The notes beneath the pieces are model-generated. The model had not been told where the DNA came from and ran no database searches. It saw only the letters and a list, made by a program, of their open reading frames with translations. Shown here piece after piece: positions 15,831 through 25,219 of a stretch of 64,000 nucleotides of DNA; positions within the stretch are counted from its first letter, which is position 1; each line of letters starts with the position of its first letter. The position numbers and the translations under genes were made by a program. The stretch comes from WHSP01 sp040905505 (GTDB lineage: Bacteria; Gemmatimonadota; Gemmatimonadetes; Longimicrobiales; Longimicrobiaceae): positions 1 to 64,000 of the forward strand of contig JBBDRL010000084.1 of NCBI GenBank assembly GCA_040905505.1, written 5' to 3'.

Positions 15831-16631
15831 TCACCGCTCGGCGTAGACCTCGTCGCCCCTGCGAAGTCCGAGGTGCGCTGCGGCGGACCCCTGGTTGAGA
15901 GCGATTTCCAGGTATCCCGTGCTCCCCCAGATCGCAAACGCTTCGTCGGCGGCCGCTTCGGCGTAGAACCCCCGGAGTGCGGTGACCGTGGAGGCGCGAC
16001 CCCGCAGGTGGTAGCCGTCCATGCGCGGGCCCACGTCCTCCGGAGTGAAGCTCGTGACGCAGTTGCCGAAGTGGTCCACGTGCAGGATCCGGCCCCGGAT
16101 CCTGCCGTCCGGACCCCGGGTGTTATCGATCGAGCGGAGGCGAACCGGCGCCGCCACGGTCGGGCCAACGGACTCGAAGGGAAAGCCGCCGGCGAGCGCC
16201 GCGCCCGCGGGAGCGAATATATCCCGTCCGTGGAACGTGGCTCCCACGGAGGCACGGACCAGCTCAGGCGCCGTGATGGCTCGCGCCACCGCGGAACCCT
16301 CCCGATCCAGGATGTAACTGAAAGTCCCGTTGTCCGGCCCCACGAGGCGACGACTGCCCGCTCGTACGACGATGGGTAGCCTGGCAGAACCGACGCCGGG
16401 GTCCACGACGGCGATGTGCACAGCCTCGTCGGGGAACTCCGCGTAGACCGCCAGGAGAAGGAAAGCCGCAGCCTCCACGTCGTGCCGGGGCACTTCGTGG
16501 CTGAGGTCCACGATCCGCAGCGATGGATCACGGGAGAGAATGACTCCCTTCATCGCCGCGACGTAGAAGTCCGAGGCTCCGAAATCGGTGAGAAGTGTGA
16601 CGATCAATTTGACGTTGGGCGGCCGTCCGGG
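15831..16631 (-). CDS. SAM hydroxide adenosyltransferase (DUF62), N-terminus at assembly gap
   Basis: About 266 residues are visible. Motifs match the family that hydrolyses S-adenosylmethionine (or makes fluorinated products in fluorinases): LLTDFG, VDLSHEVP, VVDPGVGSARLP, GPDNGTFSY, ATFHGRDIFAPAGA and VDHFGNCVTSF. It lacks clear fluorinase-specific insertion loops, so hydroxide is the expected nucleophile. The visible frame reaches the N-run at 16632 without an ATG; only a TTG a few codons inside is available, so the true start may lie in the gap. Confidence 0.85.
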   Translation of the reverse strand, partial: PGRPPNVKLIVTLLTDFGASDFYVAAMKGVILSRDPSLRIVDLSHEVPRHDVEAAAFLLLAVYAEFPDEAVHIAVVDPGVGSARLPIVVRAGSRRLVGPDNGTFSYILDREGSAVARAITAPELVRASVGATFHGRDIFAPAGAALAGGFPFESVGPTVAAPVRLRSIDNTRGPDGRIRGRILHVDHFGNCVTSFTPEDVGPRMDGYHLRGRASTVTALRGFYAEAAADEAFAIWGSTGYLEIALNQGSAAAHLGLRRGDEVYAER

Positions 16632-16731
16632 NNNNNNNNNNNNNNNNNNNNNNNNNNNNNNNNNNNNNNNNNNNNNNNNNNNNNNNNNNNNNNNNNNNNN
16701 NNNNNNNNNNNNNNNNNNNNNNNNNNNNNNN
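16632..16731. other. Assembly gap (100 N)
   Basis: Exactly 100 N, the usual placeholder for a gap of unknown length. The flanks share only a 7-base GC-rich string, so the two sides cannot be confidently merged. The gap falls between the SAM adenosyltransferase start and the Nudix-like stop. Confidence 0.98.
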
Positions 16732-16788
16732 GTCCGGGTCCGAATCCGGTCGGCGGACCGCGGGCTGCGGGCGCGGCCGGGCCGGGTC

Positions 16789-17223
16789 TCAGTATGGAAA
16801 ACCGAAGTGGTCCAGCAGGATCTGAGAACAGAGCGATCCGCGAGTGGCGGCATCGACCAAGATTTCGATATCCTCCGTCCAGCGCTGATCGACGTAACGG
16901 GTGGCGGTCGTGTCGGCCCGGTGAACGTCCGGGCTGCCGTCGACGACATCCGCCTCGATGTCCATGAGGATCAGCTCGTAGTCGCCTCGATCAGCCGCGC
17001 GAATCCCCAGAAGCCTCACGGGGTCGAGCCCGACGCACAACTTCTCGCGACCGACACGGCGCAGACCCGCTTCCGGCAGCTCGTCGGGCTGAAGCGTCAC
17101 CGCGGGCAATCCCCAGACGTCCGGCAAGGACTGATCGTCCGGTGGGCGACGCACGACGAGGAATTCGCCCTCCTCGCCGCCCCGAACGACTGCGGCGACA
17201 GAGCAGCGGATCGGCTTGTTCAC
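16789..17223 (-). CDS. Nudix-fold protein with degenerate Nudix box
   Basis: 144 residues with the Nudix-like order of strands: VAAVVRGGEEGEFLVVRRP at the N-terminus, VWGLPAVTL in the right place, and a C-terminal helix. The box that should read GxxxxxExxxxxxxREuxEExGu reads ELPEAGLRRVGREKLCVGL, with the REuxEE acids missing. It may be inactive or a ligand-binding Nudix protein. It starts 7 bases after the GlcG-like gene stop, so the two are co-transcribed. Confidence 0.7.
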   Translation of the reverse strand: MNKPIRCSVAAVVRGGEEGEFLVVRRPPDDQSLPDVWGLPAVTLQPDELPEAGLRRVGREKLCVGLDPVRLLGIRAADRGDYELILMDIEADVVDGSPDVHRADTTATRYVDQRWTEDIEILVDAATRGSLCSQILLDHFGFPY

Positions 17224-17230
17224 GATCGGC

Positions 17231-17707
17231 TCACTGGAGGAGCGCGTCGATCCCCGCCTGCGCGATCTGCGCGTCCTGGTCGCCCCTCACGCCGCTCACG
17301 CCGATGGCTCCCACGATCTGTCCGTCCACCAGGATCGGGAGTCCGCCCTCGAGCGGCATGAGTCCCTCCAGGGCGAGAAAGCCGATGCCACCGCCGGCGA
17401 CCATGTCGGCCAGAGCCTTCGTCGGCTGCCCGAAGCGCGCGGCGGTGCGGGCCTTCCGCAGAGCGATCTCGAGCGGGAGCGGCCCCACGCCGTCGAATCG
17501 TTGAAACAGAATCTGCCCTCCAGCCGGGTCGACGATCGAGATGGCGACGTCCCAGCCGTTTGCGCGCGCTTCCGTAAGCGATCCTTCGAGCACTTGCCGG
17601 GCGCCATCGAGGCTGAGCGTGCGGCTTTCGAGGTACTGGGCATGGCCCGCATCGGGAAGCAGTACCACGCCGAAGAGGAGAAGGATGCTAGCTGTCAGGG
17701 TTCGCAT
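17231..17707 (-). CDS. Exported GlcG/HbpS family heme-binding-like protein
   Basis: 158 residues from the ATG at 17707: a signal peptide (MRTLTASILLLFGVVLLPD, cleavage after GHAQ) and a GlcG/HbpS domain of about 130 residues with GWDVAISIVDPAGG, ALRKARTAARFG, GGLPILVDGQIVGAIGVSG. Some members bind heme or cobalamin; others have no known ligand. The frame is open upstream but this start gives the signal peptide. Operon with the Nudix-like gene. Confidence 0.85.
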   Translation of the reverse strand: MRTLTASILLLFGVVLLPDAGHAQYLESRTLSLDGARQVLEGSLTEARANGWDVAISIVDPAGGQILFQRFDGVGPLPLEIALRKARTAARFGQPTKALADMVAGGGIGFLALEGLMPLEGGLPILVDGQIVGAIGVSGVRGDQDAQIAQAGIDALLQ

Positions 17708-17727
17708 GGCAAACGAAGGTTTCGTGA

Positions 17728-17847
17728 TCAGAAGATGAATCCAAGGAGCCAGTAGAGCAGGATGAAGACGAGGATCGTTCCGAGACAGCCACCACCGAAA
17801 CGGCTCGCGCCCCAGCCGGCCAGGCAACCACGTGCGATCTTTTCCAT
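17728..17847 (-). CDS. 39-residue membrane microprotein
   Basis: A GGAGAGG site precedes the ATG at 17847. The N-terminal third is basic and contains two Cys and Gly-rich segments (MEKIARGCLAGWGASR); residues 19-38 form one membrane helix (CLGTILVFILLYWLLGFIF). It is probably the first gene of the GlcG/Nudix operon. No known family. Confidence 0.55.
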   Translation of the reverse strand: MEKIARGCLAGWGASRFGGGCLGTILVFILLYWLLGFIF

Positions 17848-18027
17848 CCGATCCTCTCCCGGTCTCTGGCGTCGGTGAAGCTCGGCGCCTCGTGCGGCCG
17901 GCTTCGGCTTTCCAGGGACCGGGCTCGTCGCAAGAGGCTTGCCGCTCCTCAGCCGTTGCCGCATCGCCTTGCCGCGACTAACCTTCCGCTGTCGACCGCG
18001 AGAGACTGCCCGCCAGCTCGATAGAGG

Positions 18028-19113
18028 ATGTCAGAATCAGCATCCACCAGCCCCAATAGCCTCTTCGAGGCCTTTCCGCGTTTGGCGGGGCGTCTTCCCT
18101 GGACGTCGCTGGGCGCCTTTCCCACCCCCGTGGAGCCGCTGACCGCGCTGTCGGAAGGCACCAGGGCGCGCCTCTTCGTCAAGCGCGACGACTTGTCATC
18201 GCCTCGTTACGGGGGCAACAAGGTCCGCAAACTCGAGTTCCTGCTGGCGGACGCCTCGCGCTACGACTGCCGGACACTGATCACGCTGGGCGGAATCGGC
18301 TCCAATCATGCACTCGCCACGACGATCCATGGAGGTCTGCTCGGGATGCAGGTGGATCTCGCGCTCTACGACCAGCCGCCGTCCTCCTTCGTCACCCGGA
18401 ACCTCCATGCTTGCCTCGCCGCGGGGGCCCGGCCGCATTACGCCGGCAACATCGTACGTGCGTTTCTGACTTCACGTCGGCTCTACGACGCGCGGCGACG
18501 CAGCGGCGACGCTCCCTATTTCGTGATGGTGGGCGGAACGTCGCTGCTCGGGTGCCTCGGCCACGTCTCGGCCGCGCTCGAGCTCGCGGAACAGGTCCGC
18601 CGCGGCGAGCTTCCCGAGCCCGACCGCGTCGTCGTTCCGCTGGGCACCTGCGGAACCGCCGCTGGCCTCATCGCCGGTCTCAGGCTCGCCGGCCTCCGGA
18701 CCCGCGTCGTCGCCGTTCGGGTAGCCGATCCCATTTCCGCGAATGGCTTCGTTCTGCGTCACCTCACCCAGCGAGTCCTGGGATTCCTGCACCAACACGA
18801 CCCGGCGGTCCCCCGTCTCCGGATCGGCTTGCGCGATTTCGATCTTGTCACCGACCACTTCGGGCCCGGCTACGGTCACCCGACCCCGGAAGCCGAAGAC
18901 GCGATTTCGCGCGCCGAATCGCGCCTCGTGCTGGAGCCGACGTACTCCGGCAAGGCACTCGCGTCATGTCTCGATCTGTGCCGGCGATCCGACGCGGAGC
19001 GCACGGTGCTCTTCTGGAACACCTTCAATTCGGCCGCCCTCCCGGAGAGGACGAGCCCTCCCGAGCCGCCGACTGAGCTGCCGCCTGAGCTGCGCAGGCA
19101 CCTGGCGACCTGA
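18028..19113 (+). CDS. PLP-dependent enzyme, ACC deaminase / D-cysteine desulfhydrase family
   Basis: 361 residues, fold type II. The PLP lysine lies in YGGNKVRKLEF, followed by the SN motif GGIGSNHALAT and a glycine loop LGTCGTAAGLIAG. The family includes 1-aminocyclopropane-1-carboxylate deaminase and D-cysteine desulfhydrase (DcyD). Substrate cannot be set from sequence. The gene stands alone with a cupin gene 24 bases after it. Confidence 0.88.
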   Translation: MSESASTSPNSLFEAFPRLAGRLPWTSLGAFPTPVEPLTALSEGTRARLFVKRDDLSSPRYGGNKVRKLEFLLADASRYDCRTLITLGGIGSNHALATTIHGGLLGMQVDLALYDQPPSSFVTRNLHACLAAGARPHYAGNIVRAFLTSRRLYDARRRSGDAPYFVMVGGTSLLGCLGHVSAALELAEQVRRGELPEPDRVVVPLGTCGTAAGLIAGLRLAGLRTRVVAVRVADPISANGFVLRHLTQRVLGFLHQHDPAVPRLRIGLRDFDLVTDHFGPGYGHPTPEAEDAISRAESRLVLEPTYSGKALASCLDLCRRSDAERTVLFWNTFNSAALPERTSPPEPPTELPPELRRHLAT

Positions 19114-19137
19114 CCCGACACCCGCACCTACTATCGT

Positions 19138-19524
19138 ATGCCTCATGAGATCACGTGGGAGCTGAGCCGCGCCGACGCGCGGACCTTCACCGGCACCGCC
19201 TACACCCGCCAGATCGGCGCGGCCGATGAGCAGGTGCCGATGAAGTTGTACTACGTCCGTTTCGAGCCCCGCGCCCGGACCTTCTGGCACGCGCATTCGG
19301 GCGCTCAGATTCTGGTGGTCTGCGCTGGACGTTGCCTGTACCAGCGGGAAGGCGAGCCCGTCGCCGAGCTCGCCGCCGGCGAAAGTGTCCGTTTCGAGGG
19401 TGGCGTTCGCCACTGGCACGGTGCCGGTCCGGACGAGGCGATGGAGCACATAGCCGTGAACCTGGACCCGCGTGAGACGGCCTGGCTCGACGAAGTAGAC
19501 GAGGACGAGTACGGCGCGGCGTAG
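19138..19524 (+). CDS. Cupin domain protein
   Basis: 128 residues forming a single cupin barrel. Metal ligands appear in FWHAHSGAQILVV (two His), with a third His in GGVRHWHGAG. Similar to the small cupins near antioxidant genes. It follows the PLP-enzyme gene by 24 bases and may be its co-transcribed partner. Confidence 0.82.
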   Translation: MPHEITWELSRADARTFTGTAYTRQIGAADEQVPMKLYYVRFEPRARTFWHAHSGAQILVVCAGRCLYQREGEPVAELAAGESVRFEGGVRHWHGAGPDEAMEHIAVNLDPRETAWLDEVDEDEYGAA

Positions 19525-19592
19525 GCCTTGCACCTGCCCGGACGCGACCGCACAGCGGCGCGCTCTAGAACCCCGAACCCCGGAGAAGGCAA

Positions 19593-19898
19593 ATGGCCGC
19601 ACAACGAAAGACTGAAGGCAAGGCAGGGAAGGACGGTGCTCGTAAGGCGCAGGGGGGGCTGGCAAAGCCGGTAAAGCCCGACGCCACTTTGGCCCCCATC
19701 GTGGGGAGCGAACCCATCACCAGGGCCGCGCTGACGAAGAAGGTCTGGGACTACGTCAAGAAGCACGACCTGCAGGATCCAGAGGATCGACGGACCATTC
19801 GGGCCGACGACAAGCTGAGACCGGTTTTCGGAGGGCAGGAAAAGGTTTCCATGTTCGAGATGACGAAGCTGGTGAATCAGCACGTCAGCTCGACGTAA
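19593..19898 (+). CDS. SWIB/MDM2 domain protein
   Basis: 101 residues: a basic Lys/Gly/Ala-rich tail (1-30), then a SWIB domain with ITRAALTKKVWDYVKKHDLQD, IRADDKLRPVFGG and VSMFEMTKLVNQHV. Bacterial SWIB proteins are found in several phyla, some beside DNA topoisomerases; here it stands alone. A basic tail suggests nucleic-acid binding. AGAAGG precedes the ATG. An intrinsic terminator follows. Confidence 0.88.
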   Translation: MAAQRKTEGKAGKDGARKAQGGLAKPVKPDATLAPIVGSEPITRAALTKKVWDYVKKHDLQDPEDRRTIRADDKLRPVFGGQEKVSMFEMTKLVNQHVSST

Positions 19899-19992
19899 GC
19901 AGGGCATGCGCGTGGTTGGGGCCGCGGCTGCGGTGCCAGGGGCCGCAACGTGACGTCAGGGCTAAATCGTCCCCGACTGGTCGGGCTTCCCC

Positions 19993-20033
19993 AAATCGCA
20001 CCCGCACAGCACTGAGCGGGTGCGATTTGTTTT
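19993..20033 (+). terminator. Intrinsic terminator after SWIB gene
   Basis: Perfect 13-base arms (19993-20005 with 20016-20028), 10-base loop, followed by GTTTT. It ends plus-strand transcription and lies between the SWIB gene and the convergent pntB gene. Confidence 0.85.
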
Positions 20034-20049
20034 GGATCCGCTCCAATTA

Positions 20050-21459
20050 CTACACCCCCACCCCGACCTCCTGCTTGATCTCGCCGATCAGCGCAGTCAT
20101 CGTCTGCTTCGCATCCCCGAACAACATGTACGTGTTGTCGCGGAAGAACAGGTCGTTCTCGATCCCCGCGAAGCCGCTCGCCATGCTCCGCTTCAGCACG
20201 ATCACCCGCTGCGCCGCGTCCGCCCGCACGATCGGCATCCCGTAGATCGGCGAGCCGGGATCCTCGAGCGCGGCCGGATTCACGATGTCATTGGCACCTA
20301 CAACGATCGCCAGGTCGGCGCGCGGTAGCGTACTGTTGGCCTCGTCCACGTCCGTGATGAGCCGGTCGTACGCGACGTTGGCCTCGGAGAGTAGCACATT
20401 CATGTGGCCGGGCATGCGGCCGGCCACGGGGTGAATGGCATACCGGACCTCACCGCCCTGCTTCTCGATCAGCTCTGCAAGCTCGCGCACCTGGTGCTGT
20501 GCCTGAGCGACCGCCAACCCGTAGCCGGGGATCACGACTACCAGGCGGGCGTACGCCAGTTGGATCGCGGCGTCCTCGATGTTCACCTCCTTGGCGGTCA
20601 GGCCTTCGGCGCTCCTCTGCGAGGCGGCGGCCGCACCGCCGAACGCGCCGAAGAGCACGTTGGCGAGCGAGCGATTCATCGCCTTGCACATGATCTGGCT
20701 CAGGATGAGCCCGGAGGAGCCGACGAGAGCGCCGGCGATGATGAGCACATGGTTGCTGATGACGAACCCCGTCATCGCCGCGGCGAGGCCCGAGTAGGAA
20801 TTGAGGAGGGAGATGACGACGGGCATGTCGGCCCCGCCGATTGGGATGACGAGGAGAACGCCGATGAGCAGCGAGAGCCCGACGACCGAATAGAACGGCC
20901 ACAGCACGGGTTCGGGTGTGAGCACCTGGTACGTGCTGAGCCCGACGATCACGAGGACGATCGCCAGATTGACGACCTTCTGCCCGACGAAGAGAATCGG
21001 GCGGCCGGTCATCAGCTCCTGGAGCTTGGCGAAGGCGACGAGGCTGCCGGTGAAGGTGACGGCTCCGATGAGCACCGCGAGCTGGATCGTCGTCGACGCG
21101 GCGGCGGGTAGGATATCGCCGACGAGCTCCGCGCGCAGGAACTCCGCCCCGCCGACCGTGAGGGAGGCAGCGCCGCCGAAGCCGTTCAGCAGGGCCACCA
21201 TCTGGGGCATGGAGGTCATCTGGACGGCGCGGGCCATCCAGATCCCGATTGCCGTCCCGACGACGATCCCGGCGACGATGATGCCGTAGGATACGATGGC
21301 CCGGTCGAAGAGGGTCACGACGAGCGCGATGAGCATTCCCGCGCCCGAAAGCATATTTCCCTGCCGCGCCGTGACGGGGCTGGAGAGGCGCTTGATCCCG
21401 AGGATGAACAACGCCGCCGAGACCAGATAGATGATGGCGACGAGCGAATCGGGAATCAT
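20050..21459 (-). CDS. pntB: NAD(P) transhydrogenase subunit beta
   Basis: 469 residues: about nine membrane helices (1-270), then the NADP(H)-binding domain III from about 290, with GYGLAVAQAQHQVRELAEL, HPVAGRMPGHMNVLL and VVGANDIVNPAA. Catalyses proton-driven hydride transfer from NADH to NADP+ with PntA. Its start overlaps the end of the alpha-2 gene by 4 bases. The three-subunit (split alpha) form is like Rhodospirillum and many environmental bacteria. Confidence 0.95.
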   Translation of the reverse strand: MIPDSLVAIIYLVSAALFILGIKRLSSPVTARQGNMLSGAGMLIALVVTLFDRAIVSYGIIVAGIVVGTAIGIWMARAVQMTSMPQMVALLNGFGGAASLTVGGAEFLRAELVGDILPAAASTTIQLAVLIGAVTFTGSLVAFAKLQELMTGRPILFVGQKVVNLAIVLVIVGLSTYQVLTPEPVLWPFYSVVGLSLLIGVLLVIPIGGADMPVVISLLNSYSGLAAAMTGFVISNHVLIIAGALVGSSGLILSQIMCKAMNRSLANVLFGAFGGAAAASQRSAEGLTAKEVNIEDAAIQLAYARLVVVIPGYGLAVAQAQHQVRELAELIEKQGGEVRYAIHPVAGRMPGHMNVLLSEANVAYDRLITDVDEANSTLPRADLAIVVGANDIVNPAALEDPGSPIYGMPIVRADAAQRVIVLKRSMASGFAGIENDLFFRDNTYMLFGDAKQTMTALIGEIKQEVGVGV

Positions 21460-21743
21460 TTTGGCCCCCGTGTGAACATCCGCAGCATCCGGTCTGTCAC
21501 CGCGTATCCTCCGGCGACGTTGATCATCGCGAAGACGATCGCCAGGAAACCAAGAACGCTGGAGATCCAGCCCAGCCCGCTGCCCGCGACGATGATGGCA
21601 CCGACGATGGTGATGCCGCTGATCGCGTTCGCCCCCGACATCAGCGGCGTATGCAGCGTCGGCGGCACGCGGTGGATCAGCTCGTAGCCGAGGAAGGTCG
21701 CGAGGGTGAAGACGATGAGTCCGACGATGAGCGCTTCGGTCAT
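21456..21743 (-). CDS. pntAb: NAD(P) transhydrogenase subunit alpha, part 2 (membrane)
   Basis: 95 residues with three membrane helices, as in the C-terminal membrane half of E. coli PntA. Strings VPPTLHTPLMSGANAISG and GYAVTDRMLRMF are diagnostic. In a 3-subunit transhydrogenase this half is a separate gene. It starts 21 bases after the alpha-1 stop and overlaps pntB. Confidence 0.95.
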   Translation of the reverse strand: MTEALIVGLIVFTLATFLGYELIHRVPPTLHTPLMSGANAISGITIVGAIIVAGSGLGWISSVLGFLAIVFAMINVAGGYAVTDRMLRMFTRGPK

Positions 21744-21764
21744 GAGATCCTCATAGAGCCGGAG

Positions 21765-22874
21765 TCAGGACCCGGCGGCGGCCGGGGCAGTCAGGAGCAT
21801 CGGTCCGACGATGTCGTCCTCGGGATCGACGTTTAGGCCGTCCTCACCGATCATGTGCTGAAGCAGGGTGAGGACGTTGCGGCTGAACATCTGGCTGGCG
21901 TGCAATGGTAGGGAGGAGGCGATGTTCAGCGGCCCTACGAGCGTGACCCCGTCGACCACGACATTTTTGCCAGGGCGGGTGAGCTCGCAGTTTCCGCCCG
22001 TCTCGGCGGCGAGGTCGATGATGACCGATCCCGGGCGCATCGATCGGACCATCTCCTCCGTGATCAGGCGTGGGGCGGGGCGCCCCGGGATCTGCGCAGT
22101 GGAAACGACCAGGTCCATGTCGGCGATGTGGCTGCCGATCGCCTGAAGCGTACGCTGCTGCTCCTCGGCCGACTGCGCCTTCGCGTAGCCGCCCGACGTC
22201 TCGGCATCCTCGGCGAGCGCCTCGTTGGAGACGAAAGTGGCGCCGAGGCTCCGCACCTGCTCCGCGGCCGCGGGCCGGATGTCGAAACCAGAGACCATCG
22301 CCCCGAGCCGCCGCGCCGTCGCGATCGCCTGGAGGCCAGCGACGCCGGCACCGATGACGAACGCCTTGGCCGGCGGAATGGCGCCGGCGGCGGTCGTGAG
22401 CATCGGCAGGAACTTCGTCATTTCACGCGCGCCCATGAGCACCGCCTGATAGCCCGCTACCGTGCTCTGCGAAGAGAGTACGTCCATGGACTGGGCTCGC
22501 GTGATCCGAGGCACGCGCTCGAGTGCGAGCGCCCGAACCTCTCGTTCCCGGAGGACGGCCTCGACCTCCGGATCGACGCCCGGCTGCAGCAGCGCAACCA
22601 GGGCGATTCCCTTCGGGAGCTCGCTGCACTCCGCCGCCGAAGGCCGCCGTACCCGTACGATTACATCCGCGGAGGAGTCGATCGCGCCGCCGGGGCCGAC
22701 CAGGGTGGCCCCCGCTTCCTCGTAAGCCGCATCGGGGATCAACGCGCCATCTCCGGCCCCGCGCGCGACCCGGACTTCCACCCCCGCCCGCACCAGCCGG
22801 GCTACGCTCTCGGGGACCAGCGCGACCCGCCGTTCCCCATCTGCCGTTTCCTTCCCCACTTCGACTGTGACCAT
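21765..22874 (-). CDS. pntAa: NAD(P) transhydrogenase subunit alpha, part 1 (NAD-binding)
   Basis: 369 residues of the soluble NAD(H)-binding domain I: VEVGKETADGERRVALVPES, the Rossmann loop GAGVAGLQAIATARRLGA, and EEMVRSMRPGSVIIDLAAE. It reads as the first gene of the pntAa-pntAb-pntB operon. The 212 bases before it hold its promoter and end of the neighbouring kinase. Confidence 0.95.
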   Translation of the reverse strand: MVTVEVGKETADGERRVALVPESVARLVRAGVEVRVARGAGDGALIPDAAYEEAGATLVGPGGAIDSSADVIVRVRRPSAAECSELPKGIALVALLQPGVDPEVEAVLREREVRALALERVPRITRAQSMDVLSSQSTVAGYQAVLMGAREMTKFLPMLTTAAGAIPPAKAFVIGAGVAGLQAIATARRLGAMVSGFDIRPAAAEQVRSLGATFVSNEALAEDAETSGGYAKAQSAEEQQRTLQAIGSHIADMDLVVSTAQIPGRPAPRLITEEMVRSMRPGSVIIDLAAETGGNCELTRPGKNVVVDGVTLVGPLNIASSLPLHASQMFSRNVLTLLQHMIGEDGLNVDPEDDIVGPMLLTAPAAAGS

Positions 22875-23086
22875 GCGACTCTCACCTGTGTCGATTTGCC
22901 GGGCTCTCGAACGCCCCCGAGAGGGGACGAACAGCTCGTGAGTGTAATCAGTCCCAGGCTCTCAGACCCGCCCCCGACCCGGTTCGGTACGCTCTCGCTT
23001 GCGTCGTCGCCGGGCGTCGGCCGCTGATTCGCCGGAGTACCGTTCGTCGAGGTCGCCCCCCCCATCGGGGCGAGGCGGTATCTCGC

Positions 23087-25036
23087 TCATGCGACCTCGA
23101 CCTGCCGCCGTTTCGCCTCCTCGGCCATGTCCGGAAGCACCAGGCGGAAGAGGCTCCCGACTCCCACCTCCGATTCTACTTCCAGACGCCCGTGCAGCAG
23201 CCCGGCGAGACGTCGGGAGATGGCGAGGCCCAGTCCGGTCCCTTCCTGGTGTTCGGAATCGAGTTGAACGAACTCGTCGAAGATCTGCTGAAGATCCGCC
23301 TCGGCGATGCCCACACCACGATCCTCCACCTCGATGACCAGCCCGCTGCCCGCCGCGCTGCGTGCCCGAACGTCGATCGGCGCCCGACGGCCATACTTCG
23401 CCGCATTCGAGACCAGATTCATCAGGATCTGCCGTAGCCGCTGCGGGTCCGTGACGATCGTCTCCACGCCGGGAGCCACTTCGAGACGCAGCTCGGACCC
23501 GTAGCGCTCGGTCAGCGGGCTGACCGCAGCCTGCAACTCGGCGAGAGCCTCGGGGACGGCGACCTCGACGGGCTGAACCGTCACCTTCCCAGCCTCGATC
23601 TTGCTGAGGTCGAGGATGTCGCTGACCAGATCCAGAAGGTGACGGGTCGCGGTGTGAGAGTGCTCGAGAGCGCGCCGCTGCTCCTCCGCCAGCGGACCGA
23701 GGCTCCCGGCAATCAGCAGCTCCTGGTAGAGCATGACGGCACTGATGGGCGTCCGCAGCTCGTGATTCATCGCCGAATACAAGCGGATCCGTGCTTGGAT
23801 CGCCGCCTCGAGTTCGAGAGTTCGCTCACGCAGAGCGGAGTTGACCCGTTCCATTTCCGCGGCCTGAGCACGGCGCTGCTTCTCCGCCATCAAGCGATCG
23901 CTGATGTCCTCCAGGACACCGATCCCACCGATGACCTCACCCGCTTCGTCCCGAAGGGGCGCATACTGGACAGAAACATAGAGCTGCTTCCCCGACGGCG
24001 TGCGGTACGGCCCTTCATAGAAGGCCGGCTCGCCGCGCAGTGCCGCCCGCAGCCCCGGAAGGAGACGACTATTGCGGAGACTCTGGAGGCCGGCGCCGAC
24101 GATCTCCTCATACGGGGCCTCGACCACCTGGGAGAGATAATCGTTACAGTGAGTGATCCGGAGGTTTTCGTCACAGAGGAATACGCCTACCGGCGACTGA
24201 TCGAAGAGGGCACGGTAGCGCGCTTCGCTCTCCCGGACCGCAGCTTCGCGCCGCTTCTTCTCCGTGATATCGCGGTAGATTGCGAAAGCCCCGGCCGGGC
24301 CGTTCGCCTCCACGGGCGTCGCGAGGACGGAGACGTCGATGAGATGGCCCTCACGATGTCGGCGCACGGTTTCGACGATGAGGCCCTGGCCACGTCTGAT
24401 TCCGCCGTCCAGCTCGATTGCCTCGGTGCGGAGGTCCGGGGGGACGATCAGGTCGTTGATGGGCTGGCCGGCGGCTTCGGCGCTCGAATACCCGAAGAGG
24501 CGGGTGAACTCCCCGTTGAGTCTGACGACGCGACTCTCGCTGTCGAGAATGGCCACGCCTTCGGGCGCCGCTTCGAACAAGCTCTCGAGGAACGCCTGCT
24601 GCACCCGGAGCTCACGCTCGAGGTCCTCGGTGTGCAGGTCAGGGAGGCTCGGCTGGCTTGTGGAACGATTGCCTCGCCCGAGGCGCGACAGGGCCACGGC
24701 AACGCGCGCATCGGCTTCATGGTCGGCGAACGGGTAAGTGAGGACATCGTCGGCGCCGGCCCCGATCATTCGCTCGAGGGCGTCGGGCGCGTCGGCGGGG
24801 ACGATGCCGAGGAAGTGGGCCGTCCCGCCCGTCTGGCTGCCGGCCACGCCCAGTGCGTGCGGATCCGCCGCGAGCGCGGCTTCATCGACGAGCACGAGCG
24901 ACTCCGCCGCTTCGCGGCAGAAAGCGACGGCCTGGCCGGCATGGTCGCCGCGCGTGACCGTGCACCGCCGCCGCACCAGGACGCGCTCCAGAGACTCTCT
25001 GGACGCGGTGTCGTGAACGACCAGCAGGGCTCGCAT
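23087..25036 (-). CDS. PAS-domain sensor histidine kinase with degenerate receiver
   Basis: About 649 residues from an ATG at 25036; the frame is open further upstream but the conserved fold begins at MRALLVVHD. Order: receiver-like domain (about 1-115) that keeps one Asp in LVLVDEA but has YPF where KPF is expected, two PAS domains (about 145-262 and 265-385), coiled coil, phospho-acceptor His425 in MNHELRTPIS, ATPase boxes NLVSNAAKYG, DRGVGIAEADL, GTGLGLAISRRLAG. A complete kinase; no response regulator is adjacent. Divergent from the hydantoinase gene. Confidence 0.85.
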   Translation of the reverse strand: MRALLVVHDTASRESLERVLVRRRCTVTRGDHAGQAVAFCREAAESLVLVDEAALAADPHALGVAGSQTGGTAHFLGIVPADAPDALERMIGAGADDVLTYPFADHEADARVAVALSRLGRGNRSTSQPSLPDLHTEDLERELRVQQAFLESLFEAAPEGVAILDSESRVVRLNGEFTRLFGYSSAEAAGQPINDLIVPPDLRTEAIELDGGIRRGQGLIVETVRRHREGHLIDVSVLATPVEANGPAGAFAIYRDITEKKRREAAVRESEARYRALFDQSPVGVFLCDENLRITHCNDYLSQVVEAPYEEIVGAGLQSLRNSRLLPGLRAALRGEPAFYEGPYRTPSGKQLYVSVQYAPLRDEAGEVIGGIGVLEDISDRLMAEKQRRAQAAEMERVNSALRERTLELEAAIQARIRLYSAMNHELRTPISAVMLYQELLIAGSLGPLAEEQRRALEHSHTATRHLLDLVSDILDLSKIEAGKVTVQPVEVAVPEALAELQAAVSPLTERYGSELRLEVAPGVETIVTDPQRLRQILMNLVSNAAKYGRRAPIDVRARSAAGSGLVIEVEDRGVGIAEADLQQIFDEFVQLDSEHQEGTGLGLAISRRLAGLLHGRLEVESEVGVGSLFRLVLPDMAEEAKRRQVEVA

Positions 25037-25219
25037 TTGCTCTCGAGAATCGCGTAAACCGCTCCGGGACGACGCCCGGCCGGTCATGAACCTAGAAATC
25101 GGAAACGGCGGCTGCAAGGGAGGTTGCGCACGCCCGGCGGGCGATTGCCGCACCACCTCGGTAGCCGTAGCTTCCGCAACCGCCGAGACCCTCGACATGC
25201 CCCCTCCAGCGATATTGCC

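Noticed and set aside
20050..22874. Split transhydrogenase alpha as a disrupted gene
   Set aside because: The three-subunit arrangement is a normal form, with proper starts and overlaps.
23639..25057. 472-codon plus-strand open frame
   Set aside because: Antisense shadow of the PAS histidine kinase, no domain seen.
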